Source: Archegozetes longisetosus
Lineage: Eukaryota; Arthropoda; Arachnida; Sarcoptiformes; Trhypochthoniidae
Length of the DNA: 64,000 nucleotides
Assembly (NCBI GenBank): GCA_018873245.2
Contig: JAEMBT020000005.1
Location: 9,038,001-9,102,000 of the forward strand
Reading direction: 5' to 3'
Of this stretch, positions 53,111 through 64,000 are shown piece after piece (within the stretch, counting starts at the first letter, position 1; each line of letters starts with the position of its first letter). Made by a program: the position numbers and the translations under genes. The notes under the pieces were generated by a model. It made no database searches and was not told the DNA's origin. It was given only the letters and a program-made list of their open reading frames with translations.

Positions 53111-56100
53111 ATGAATTTGATAATCGTTTGCACAATACTTGTGTTAACTATAACTCAATACAAGTAAGTTTTCGATAGTTTTTATTTATTACTGAACATG
53201 ATCTCAATTTTTTATTTGTTTTTAATGAACTCTTAACTTATTTGGAACAATAGTTTTTAGACAAATGTTTCGTTTAAGAAACCAATGAGTTTTTACTATT
53301 GTTTTATAACTTATATGGCACTTAGTAACAAATCATTTAATCGATTAAGAAGTTTAAAAGCTTTCATAGCCATAAAAACTATTGTTTTAACGGAAAAATG
53401 ACTTTCAATTTATTTATGCAAACTTGAAGCTGTTACTGAGTAAATTGATGTAACTATTGATCTTAAAAACATTGAATTAGCTGTGAAATTTGGCCTATTG
53501 TTATAACGCCGAAACAGCTTGGATATAACGTGGTCGAAAATATAGTTATTATTTCACAAAAAGATGAGTCGGTACAAGTCTCACTCAACGATGACAAGAC
53601 ACAAGACTTACTTTATAACAAAACTTTCAACATTACTAAAGGTAATTACCACCAATAATGAGTTTATAAAAGTGTGATTTAATCTTTTTAATTATTGCTA
53701 GTCTACCAGTAAGCTTATATTATGCTCACTAATCTTTGACTGCTTTATTTCTGTAAAGTGATAAAAGCTAGACGTGGGATCAGATATAAGCAGAAATGGC
53801 CAATCTTTTAGCACTAAAAAAACAAATCTAATCACGTGAATATATGACCCTTTACCTAAGGTTCCGATAATACTCTTAAATGGAAATTTCCGTAAATGTT
53901 TTAAAATAGAAATGACTGAACTCCTTCATAAGTAAAAAGACTAGGTTATATTTGTTGATTATAAGTTGAAATTATCAAAATTTTGCACCAATTTTTAAGC
54001 TACCCAAATTTGACGAGTTATCGATCGGAAAACCACTGGAGCCTTTGCTCGTCACTTCATGTGTAATATTACACATTGGGTTACCATTTTTAAATAAATA
54101 AAATAATTAAATGCATGTCTATTGTCAAGGTTATATCTATAAATCACATGAGCGCTAATATTATCCATTAGTCTATTTTTGTATCTTGATTCTAGTATAT
54201 TGAATACTTGTTTTCGAAATTTTATCCCATGTTGTGACGAGTAACTTGATAATTTTGCTTCAAAAATATTCAATTTTAAAATGTTCATTAAAAGTACTAT
54301 AAGAGCCTTAGCTCTCGAAAAGAGCATGATTTACACATACTTCGTGTCATTGTCCAAAGTGTAATCCGGATATTTAGTTGATACTGCTGAACCCTTCAAA
54401 TTTTATTCGGGTGTGCCTCAGGAAAAATGAATTTTGCTAGTCATTGTTTGAATAGAATGTTTATTCTAGATATTGTCTGGCTTTGCTTTCATTTTTTCGC
54501 CCTTATGTCAAACTTAATTTCAAGATCTGATTACTTGCACTCGTGCCTAACGGCTTCCAAAGAACTTGTTTGAGAATTAGTTTTGAGGAAAACTTTAATA
54601 ATACCAGTATTTTCTAGTTAATTTTTTTCACTAATATTGTTGAAAATGTTGCAATATATTGTGCAACTCAATTTGAACATACAATTTAATTCGAAGTAGT
54701 TGCAAACCAGACAGTTGTGACACTTTGAAAAAAAATAGAAAACCTAATTAGCTATGATTCACAAATTGATGATTAATTTGTTCGCAAGTGTTTTCTGACT
54801 AGTTCACTAAGACTTGATCTGTTTGTCAAGTGTAGTAATTGGTGCAATACCTGAAGTTTATGAGCAAACTAGTAGCAAAGTTGACTAGGCAACTTGGACA
54901 GGTCTTATTTCGTTTAGATTGGGCATTTTGCAAAAAGTTTATTTCGTTTTCGACAAATAGAATAACACTAGTTTGGACTAATCTCCTTAATAACGAGACA
55001 TTGTTGTTCATCGTTATTTTTATCCACTTTGTTCCATCCTATTGCACAACAATTTGAATAACCTTTTCTAGTTGGAGAATATTAAGACCTTTTCTAAAAG
55101 TACAGACTAAATATTAGAATAGATTTTTATTTAATGGATGTTTAAAGTCCATATAATAGTATTGGTTTTAGTCTTTTTTTCATCTGAATTAATTGGAGTT
55201 GAGGCTATAAATAGCATTAACCATACTGTTTCTTTCATTGACGTATGTAAGTAAAGATTAATGCAATCTTAAGCGGAAACAGTTTATCACTGTATTGTAA
55301 ATTTAATACTAATAAGTTATATCACAATAAGCGTTGCTTATCAATAGTATTGTTTCTTTATGCTGTACAAATATTTTTCTATTTAATAAATCAATTTTGA
55401 TATAATTTTCGAAAATTACTCTGAATTTAACTGATTCATGAATCTAGATTATGCATATTAAATGTTTGGTTTACATAACATATTTGAATTGCCACTACTT
55501 GTTAATGATTCTAGGTGTCATAAATCTATGCAATCAAAACTATCATAAACCTCATTTGTGTTTGAATGACATAATAAACAAACATTAAAAACTAATAAGT
55601 CTAGTATTTCAATCTAATATAATCGGAAGCACATCAAATTTATAAATGATAAAAATGACGAGTCAATTATTACCTAATTTAAATCTATTTGCATAATAAC
55701 AGATTTATCGAAAGCTGAGTCTTAGCTCATCCTTAAGCTTTAGCTTGAGTTTTACTCGATGAATGAATCAAAAGTTATCTCAAATATTGTTTTATTAGAT
55801 GAACCCTTAGAAGTACCTCTTATGGTCAGTAATATAACCTCATCTTTGGACAAAGTTTTGCTAACTGTGATAAGTGAGTCCGGAGAAAAAAGAGAGTCAT
55901 TCATCAAACTATTGTCAAAGTCTGGCTATGCATTCATACAGACAGATAAACCTATATATACTCCACAAGAAGATGTGCGAATACGTATGGTTAGACTCGA
56001 TGAACAACTAAAACCTCTCAGCGAAAAGATTAAGCTTAGAATAAGAGTAAGGTTTAAAGCGTTTTTCTCAGAAAACAATTTTAGTTTTTGTTTTTATTTA

Positions 56101-59100
56101 TCCTTCAAAAAAGAATTCCCAAAAAATAATAGTCGAAGAAACAACTTTCACGCCAAGTGAGCCCAATTATTTTGTTGACTATAAGTTCGAGTTTCCTCCA
56201 GCGCCAAAGCTCGGCATATGGTTTGCAGAGCTATTATATGGAAGAAATGTACGTAAAACTTCACAATAGTTGCTATATATTCATGAGAAACAATAAAAAT
56301 GAATTTTTCGCACATATAGTTCTCTTCCAACTATACGGTCTCTTTTGAGATCAGAGAATACGTTTTGCCAACTTTTTCAATAAAAATAAAATCCCGAAAT
56401 TCATACTCCCGAGCACTCAAAGTATTTCTGGTTCAGTACAAGTGGATTATGTGTATGGAAAGCCAGTAAACGGTAGCGTTATATTTAGATTCGGTACTAG
56501 AGAGAAAAACGGGAAAGTTACGTATTTTGGTGCGACTGACCTCAAAACGTTGGTTAATGGGTCGGCCTCTTATTACTTCGAAACTAATCAGTTCCGTCAG
56601 TTGCCTTCAGCTTGGTTTCCGCTCGTTAATGGTTTTAGATTTGTTGTCGAAGTAACTGTTCACGAAAGAGTAACCGGAAAGAAAGATAAGGCTATTGACG
56701 ACAGTGGATTGTTTGTTAAATCGCCGTACGTCATATCGTTCAAGAATGCGTTCTCCGATTTCAAGCCTAACGTTGAGACTTACGTTACTGTGAGTTAAAC
56801 AAGTCTTATGTCAATTTTTATTTCTTCTAAATTAAACTTAATTGACTTCAGTCGAAATGCCCTTCTCCTGCATTTAAAGTCAAATGAATATACTTTTATC
56901 CTCCAATTGAATCTTTAGAGAAAGTTTTTTTTTCTTACGCACTGATCCGTAAAGTTTTTGAGCTCTATTGGCTTACAGACAACAATAAAGTTATTTAAAT
57001 TAGTGTAATATAATTTATGTCTGACCCTGGGTTAGAAAAATATTTGGTTTTATCATATATTTTATGAGACGATTGCATATTATTTTCTGGATCAGAGCTT
57101 TCCATGAAGTTTGCTCATTATATCAGTATACTTTAATTTAATCATTTTCAATAGATTTTGCCAATGGTTAAGAAAACTTTCATCTCAAATATGTAAAAAT
57201 TGATCACAACCAAATAATTATAGCCAGAATTAAAAAGCTGACAAAAACATTTTTGAACATGCTCTCGATCTCCTGGCTTAAGCTCTAACTGAAATAATCT
57301 ATTTTTTTAAAGCTAATAAAACTTTATGATTGAAACGCACAAAATATGACTAAAAATACTTTTGACATTGGATCATAGGGCGAAGTCTTGAATGTGTTTG
57401 GAGAGCCCGTACCCGAAATGCCAGTGTCCCTGCACTTAATGGACGAGAGAGGAGTGCCAATAAAACCAAATGCTATCTCGTCAAATATAAGTTCTAGTCA
57501 ACTATCAAGCGATCATTTGGGTAGAATCTCATTTCCAGTAAATCTGAAAAAAAGTGTCGAACAATTACACGTAACCCTAAGAACAGTAGACCCGAATTGC
57601 ACGAGAGAAGAACAAGCAGAAGCAGCCCATATAATGTTTGCCTATCAATCAGAAAGTGGATTCATATCTATTGTGAAAAGAGACAAATATAAAACTTTAT
57701 TACCAGTCGGCGAAACATATCGAAGTCCATTGATTGTTAGAGGCTCGATCATTCTGGATCAAATCTACTTGATTGTTGTAAATCGTGGTAATATTTTATA
57801 CTCAGAAAAAGCTCACAATGATAGAGAAATCAAAGTTGCCATAACTCGTGAAATGATGCCTAGTATAAGAATTTTTGTTTTTGCCGTTTCGAGGAATGAT
57901 GAGATAGTTTCAGATTCTATTAAAATAAACGTTCTCCAGGATAACTGTGGGTTTGATATGAAGGCACAAATTGATGGCATGCAAGTCTTACCCGGAAAAG
58001 CTATCAATTTGACGCTAAATGGATCGAAAGGAGACAGTGTTGCACTTCTTGGTGTTGATGAAGCAGTTTATGTATTGCGCAATGAGGATCGACTGACAAA
58101 GACTAAAGTAATGAAAGAGCTTTTCAAATCTGATCCAGGATGTGGTCCAGGCGGTGGTCGTAACGCGATAGATGTGGCCAATAATGTTGGGCTGAAACTT
58201 ATAGCTTCTAGATCTGAATCAGATGATAGTGTGAACACATGTCGCAAAACAGTTCGCGTGAAGAGAGATGTTTCAAGTATTGCTAATATCTATCAGGGAT
58301 TTATTAAGAAATGCTGTTTGTTAGGCATGTGGCCCAGCAATAAGCGCCGCAATTGTCAACATAAGGCTAATATTGTCAAGGCTCATATGCCTGATCATGA
58401 AGAATGCTATAGAGCATTTCTTAGTTGTTGTCGCGCTAGTTCACAGCCTACTGTTGCTGCTTCGGCTGCTTCGGTCCCCTGTAAGTTTACATTGCCTCAA
58501 ACCACAAATAGATTTTGGTTTTAAAGATTTTTTCTCAAAAGTTCCTGAAGTTGAAATCGATAGGACTCGGATCGGTTCTGGATCTGAAGAATATGTTCAC
58601 ATCGCTTATGAACAAGAAATGGAAGACAAAGCTTTCATCAGAAGTGACTTCAGAGAGACGTGGCTTTTCGACGTTGTGTTTCTGGACCAAAGGTTTGACT
58701 CGAACAATATTAGAAGCTAACTGAATTTTGAGTTAATGTTATTATGATCAATAGTTCTGTCAATCATGAGGTAACTCTTCCTCATTCAATAACAACATGG
58801 TCTCTAATGGGAATGTCATTATCACCATCTAATGGCCTGTGCATAATGCCATCACCATATCGTATAAGAACATTTCAAGATGTATTCATCCAGATATCTC
58901 TTCCGTATTCAGTCGTACAAAACGAACAAATGGAAATGATAGCAACAGTTTTTAATTACGGCGATAAACGACTAGCAATACTTTTGTATTTTATTGGTGT
59001 CGAAGATATTTGCTCAGAAGCACAAGAAGCCGGAAAGAAAGCCAAAAAGAATTTTGTAGTAGACCCAAATTCTTTCCGAACTGTTGCCTTTCCAATGGTT

Positions 59101-61877
59101 CCCCTAAAGACGGGAATTTTCGACCTCAAAGTTGTGGCTTTATGGTCAACAGGCAGTGACGTTGTCATTAAGAAGTTGAATGTTGTGCCGCCAGGAGTTA
59201 CTGTTGAAGAGGACTTCACTTTTCAATTGGATCCAATCAATAGGCAAAAAAGAAGTAAGAGATCTATCAAAACTTCAAGAATTGTTGATGAAATAGAGCC
59301 CGAAAAGGCGATTCAAAGCACTTCTATCAATCTGAATCCAACGGAAGTAAATGGATTTCATTCGAAAGGGTTCATTGTTCCGAATACAAAAGAGTGCATC
59401 GTTGCAGGAATTGGTGACCAATACGGGGCTACAGCTTATACTACTTTGAGTGATATCGATAAATTGATAAGACAACCGAAAGGTTGTGGCGAACAGACAA
59501 TGCTTTTCATGGCGCCTACTCTTTATACACTTAAATATTTACAATCAGTCGAGAAATTGAACGGAGATTCGAAATTTCGAGGAGTTAAATATCTGAGAGA
59601 AGGCTATAAAAGAGAGTTATCTTTCCGTAAAGATGACGGATCTTTCAGTGCATTCCCAACAAGGCCTTCATCCGTTTGGTTGACGGCTTTTGTGATGAAA
59701 GTGTTCTGTCAGGCGACTCCCTACTTAGATGGAGATAAGTTTGATCCCAGAGTTATCGAAGAAGCTCTGAAATGGTTGAAATCTAAGCGAAACAGTGATG
59801 GCTCGTGGTCCGAAACTAATCCTGTGATTCATGAAAGCGCTTTGGGAGGAGTTAATGGTAAAATTGCGATGACTGCATATGTGGTGATTGCTTTTCATGA
59901 ATGCAAAAAGATTCATTCAATCGATATCAAAGACTCAGAAGATTTCTTAATCAAAAATCAAGATTCGATAATTAAGAAGAAAGATGTTTATTCTATGGCT
60001 TTAGTGGCTTACAGTTTGACGTTTACTGATGAGAAAAAATCGCATAAATTGATGGAAAAACTTCATAATTATTCAAACGTGGATAACTCTAAAAATTATA
60101 AATTCTGGCGCCATCAATATGAAGTTGAAGCCACTTCTTATGCCTTAATGGCAATTTTGAAGTCAGGTTTTAGGAATTCTATCGACCCTCTATCGATCGC
60201 CAATTGGCTCAACTCTAAGCGATCTTTTTCGGGATCATTCGATACAACTCAAGACACAATTGTAGCCCTCGAAGCATTGTCTGAATATACGAACATTCAA
60301 AGAGCTATTGATAAGGATTATGAAGTATCAACAACAATAATTTGTAATGTAACTGCGAAAAGTAAATTCAGGAGATCTCTGACCTTCACTAAAGAGAATG
60401 CACTCGTTTTGCAACAATTCAAAGTGGATGCCGATACTGATGTATTGGAATTCAAAACAACTGGTAATGGAATGGGACACATGTTGGTTAAGTTGAGGTA
60501 CAATGTTTTGGAACCACCAGAAGTCATCTGCAAGTTTGATATGGATGTTAAAGTTAGCGAATGGAAGGAACCACCTGAAGGTCGCGATAATCCCGATCAG
60601 CCTCAAGATATCGGCGATGAATTTTTCGAAGAATTCGATTCTGACCTTTTGAATACACTTGATCTTAAAAATGGTAGAAATAGTAGACAAAAGCGATCGT
60701 TCCGAAGCAGTATTAGAAGAGCTTACAATCGGATTAGAACTGGAACACCTGAGCCTCCCCTAGCGGTTAACAGTAGGGACAGAAGCGCTTCTCTATCTGA
60801 AAGTAAAAGTGATTTCAATATTAATTTAAATATAAGCGATGGTCATAATTTCGAGAAGAATAATTTAAGCAGTAATTCGATCAGCAGCAACGGCAAAAGT
60901 AAATTGGTTCTAGTCTTAGAGATTTGTGTCCGACATATACCACGATATTTCTCTGAAATGAGTATTATTGAGATCGGAATGCTTAGCGGCTATAAACCAC
61001 ATAAAGACGATTTGGAAGAAATTATTAATATGAAAGATTCGTTGGTGTCTAAGTTTGAGATATCAGAGCGAAACCTTGTTTTCTACTTCGATAAAGTGCC
61101 ATTTGGTAAACCTTATTGTTTACAATTTAGGAAAATACAAGAACACAGTGTGTCCAACACTCAGGCGGCTATCATCAAAGTTTATGACTACTATCAGAAA
61201 GGTTGTCAACTATTATTTATTGAAAGCTCGTGCTTTTGCTTATCTTTGCGTGATTTATGTTTCAGATCATAGCTGTTCACAACTCTATACACCGACCCGC
61301 ATTAGTGATTACATCGAAACGGAGTGCAATTCAGATGTGTGTCAATGTGCCAAACGGGAAACCTGTCCGACTGCTAAGTCATTGATCGAAATCGGGACCA
61401 TTGCCCAAGTTAAGATGGTCAGAGCTCGAGAACTGTTCGAACAACTCATTTGTTCGCCTAAATATGACTATGTTTTTAGTGGTAGTTTTGTTCGACAAAA
61501 TAGTACTAAACATGGCTTTAAATTGCTTCGATTTAAGGTTAACATTGCCTTCAAAGGAAGTGAGTTTTTATTTAGAAAAGCATTTCATTCAACTGTTGTT
61601 TCTATTAATTGTTGTTGATTTTTCAGATGTTGCGAAGGGTGACGGCTTTTGGCTGAGTCTTAATAAAGAATGCAATGACTTATCGACAAATGTAGGCAGA
61701 GATGCCTTAATATTCGGTCAGTTCAGCGAAAATACTCGACACCTAAACGGTTCTTCCATTGTCTACGATATCACGAGTGAATTCAAATCGGATGAAACCA
61801 GAAATAACATTCTTGCGTTGATCTCATGGTTTGACAATAGGATCAAAAGAGAGAATTGGAGGTGCGCACAAGCATAA
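53111..61877 (+). CDS. Complement C3-like thioester-containing protein
   Basis: Secreted opsonin of the alpha-2-macroglobulin/C3 family that can bond covalently to microbes through an internal thioester. Exons: 53111-53163 (signal peptide NLIIVCTILVLTITQ), 53481-53641, possibly 55172-55242, 55744-56046, 56114-56248, 56320-56789, 57379-58480, 58512-58692, 58755-61201, 61266-61559, 61627-61877; about 1,820 residues. Blocks in order: SGYAFIQTDKPIYTP, EIREYVLPTF, a beta/alpha cleavage site RVKR, an anaphylatoxin-like six-Cys segment (KKCC, RRNC, EECYRAFLSCC), SITTW..LPYSVVQNEQ, thioester GCGEQ (Cys 59485-59487, Gln 59494-59496), catalytic His in NPVIHESALGG, and a C-terminal C345C/NTR domain. Anaphylatoxin plus NTR place it with C3/C4/C5 rather than alpha-2-macroglobulin or insect TEPs. 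Extra basic sites (RQKRSKRS, RQKRSFRS) could yield more chains. One base is missing in the A-run 56388-56391. The exon at 55172 rests on phase alone. Confidence 0.93.
59482..59496 (+). other. Thioester motif GCGEQ codons
   Basis: Encodes Gly-Cys-Gly-Glu-Gln, in which Cys and Gln form the internal thioester in C3 and alpha-2-macroglobulin family members. It is intact, so the protein should be able to bind targets covalently. Confidence 0.95.
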
Positions 61878-64000
61878 CTATCATCTATTATACCAAACTT
61901 TTTCTGTTGTTTTTTGTTTAGCGCTTAAATTATACTTATCTAATAATACAGGTATTGATGAAAGATTTACTAAATATTTCAAATATTTAATTATTCAATA
62001 TTTGTTACTTAAGATAATATGTTTATTTGTCAATCAATTATTTGATAGCTTTGTATAATTTCATATAATTTACTTATTATTTCAGTAATTTTGTTTGACA
62101 TGTATATAAGAATTTTCAATTAAAACATTAAAGTTCTATAATACTGATCAAACTTCAAATATTTTGATTAGTGGAGTGAAAGTTTGCCCAAGTCAACAAT
62201 ACTTTTAAGAGATTTTATGATTCTGGCCTAACAACACTTTATTTATCTTGCTAGTTGTCGATTCAAATCTATTAATAATTTCCTATATTTTGCGGTTCCA
62301 TAATTTAAATCAAATATGCTTCAAATGTAATTAATGCGAGCATTAGAAACAATAAATTCAATGTATTTGGAGTAATCCTTGGCTTTTATTGAAACAACGC
62401 TAGTTTTTTGTGACTCGTTCTATAGAGAGTGCAATGCTTTTGAGAACTATCACCAGCGGTGTCAAGGATCGGTTAATCACTTAACTAATGCAATGGACAA
62501 AAAGAATGGATATTCGCGACAAATAGAACTGCGACAATCTGAGAGACAGAAAGCAGATTCACATTAACCGAAATAGAGATAACTGCTGAAGTGATCATCA
62601 ATTACAATAAACAAATTGCTAATACTGGTTATAGTTGTAGTTTTGCTATTACGGTACTAGAAGTACGAAATGTTTTCATGCCCACATAATCGTAGTCAAC
62701 TAGGGAATACAACAAGAGCACGACAATAAATGCAATCATTAATTAAACCATTATCGATACGAGCTGTGGTTTTTGTCATCAAATTACTTTAACAATAACC
62801 AATTATTTGGTTTCAGTTATGATCAATACAAAAGTATTAGTTGTGGCAATAGTAAAAACCAGTTCATACGAATCAAAATTTGTGGTTTTAATTGCGAGAA
62901 AGTGGTCTCTATTTTGGCGGGGTATTACCTACATTTATGTTAAAAGGAAAGTCATCATGTCATTAGTTGGGGCTGTAATCGAGTCAAACATACTAGGAAT
63001 CAGGAATAAAAGAAAAGTGCCAAAGAGAACCAATTTAAGTAATTTGATCAGTTTTAGGTCCTTTAAACAATGATAGTTATTGAATTACTTAAGAAACGCA
63101 CGCGCGCACCGTCAATTTAGAGTTCCTATTAATCTGATATGAATTTTAAAAGTTTGTATGGTTCCACATGGAAAGTGCCTACCCCAGTTGGTTAAAACAC
63201 GCGCAAACTGGCAAGAAAGTTAGCATTGCGTCACAATGGATAACTAAATACTAAATGATTAATTTAATTATGATGATAGTATTATTCCTACAATTGAACG
63301 TATTTGTGCAAGTGCATTGGAAATGTAACCGTATATTTGTGTCAGAATAAATTACTCCAGTCAATTACTGATAGACGGTTAAAAATCCTTATTTCATTAA
63401 AAACACTGAATACGTCATATCAGAGAAATATCAATTTTTTAAAAGTTCAATCAAAGCCAAAACACTACAAATTTGAATGAAAATAAATCTATTATGACTA
63501 ATATGTACAGTCAGTCGAAAAGAGTTATGCATAGAACCCGGATTAATCTCTGATGCGTTTGGATAAGATAAGAGGGACGAGACAGAAATTGAAACTATAA
63601 GTTTATAGCGTCAAATTATAGCATTACCCAGCAATTAAAAAACATAATATGAGTAATGTTATTCATAGCTGAAGTCAGTTTATTTGATATTCATAAGTAA
63701 CTGATAAGATATATCAAACTATTTCAATTAGAATAGTTCAACAGTCAACTGTGATTCAATTTAAATAATTTTAATGAGTCGGACCGCTCTCTCGAGCTAT
63801 CGCTTCTTGTAACAGATATGGCATTGACTCAACTACAAAGATGAGTCAAAGTCTATTTTATCAGAGTTCCAAACTAATTTTTTAAGTATTCATTTATTGA
63901 TTAATATCACTAAACGTAATGCAGATATGAATGAGTTGTTGAGCCCTTAGGTTTATGAACTCGTCTGCAATTTTTTAGTGATGACAAATGCATAACTTTA
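61878..64000. other. Right end, no gene seen
   Basis: AT-rich sequence that begins with the 3' UTR of the C3-like gene (an AATAAA lies at about 62348-62355). Frames such as 62379-62567 and 62807-63073 start with TTG or GTG, have no motif and are probably chance. Confidence 0.45.

Noticed and set aside
62379-63073. Two frames of 62 and 88 codons at the right end
   Set aside because: Start with non-ATG codons, have no motif and look like background.

Overview
The window is eukaryotic nuclear DNA: AT-rich, with spliced genes, mostly short GT-AG introns (about 50-110 bp, a few above 1 kb), metazoan gene families and many transposon remnants. A small arthropod is the best reading. A chelicerate, probably an acariform mite, is my guess from gene content and intron size; nothing in the sequence proves it.

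Layout: 1-6142 holds no recognisable gene. 6143-11368 (+) is the 3' part of a neuroligin, and it converges on USP30 (12121-14612, -). Kinesin-5 (15893-19352, +) diverges from USP30. From about 20.2 to 33.1 kb lies a transposon-rich block: a foldback element, a broken ULP1-like protease/PHD gene, degenerate tandem repeats, a choline kinase gene with a dead partial copy beside it, a TA-flanked mariner-type MITE, a transposase remnant, a 2.5-kb inverted-repeat element with decayed ORFs and a solo LTR, and a TTAA-flanked piggyBac-type MITE nested in another inverted-repeat element. 34020-36220 (-) encodes an RCC1-repeat/protein-kinase fusion. From 39.3 kb genes are dense again: a collagen with an N-terminal thrombospondin-N-like region (+), NELF-B (-), a TMC family channel (+), a small membrane protein (+), eIF3i (-) and a complement C3-like thioester protein (+, 53111-61877). 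The last 2.1 kb shows no gene.

The genes are unrelated and share no operon-like logic: synapse/adhesion (neuroligin), mitochondrial deubiquitination (USP30), mitosis (kinesin-5), lipid synthesis (choline kinase), matrix (collagen), transcription pausing (NELF-B), mechanosensation (TMC), translation initiation (eIF3i) and innate immunity (C3-like). Pairs such as NELF-B/TMC and eIF3i/C3 are divergent and could share promoter regions.

Most important for any user: at least seven coding regions need one extra base to stay in frame, usually in a short homopolymer, including the essential eIF3i gene. All shifts have the same sign. This points to uncorrected base-deletion errors in the assembly rather than to pseudogenes, and gene models here should be read with that in mind.
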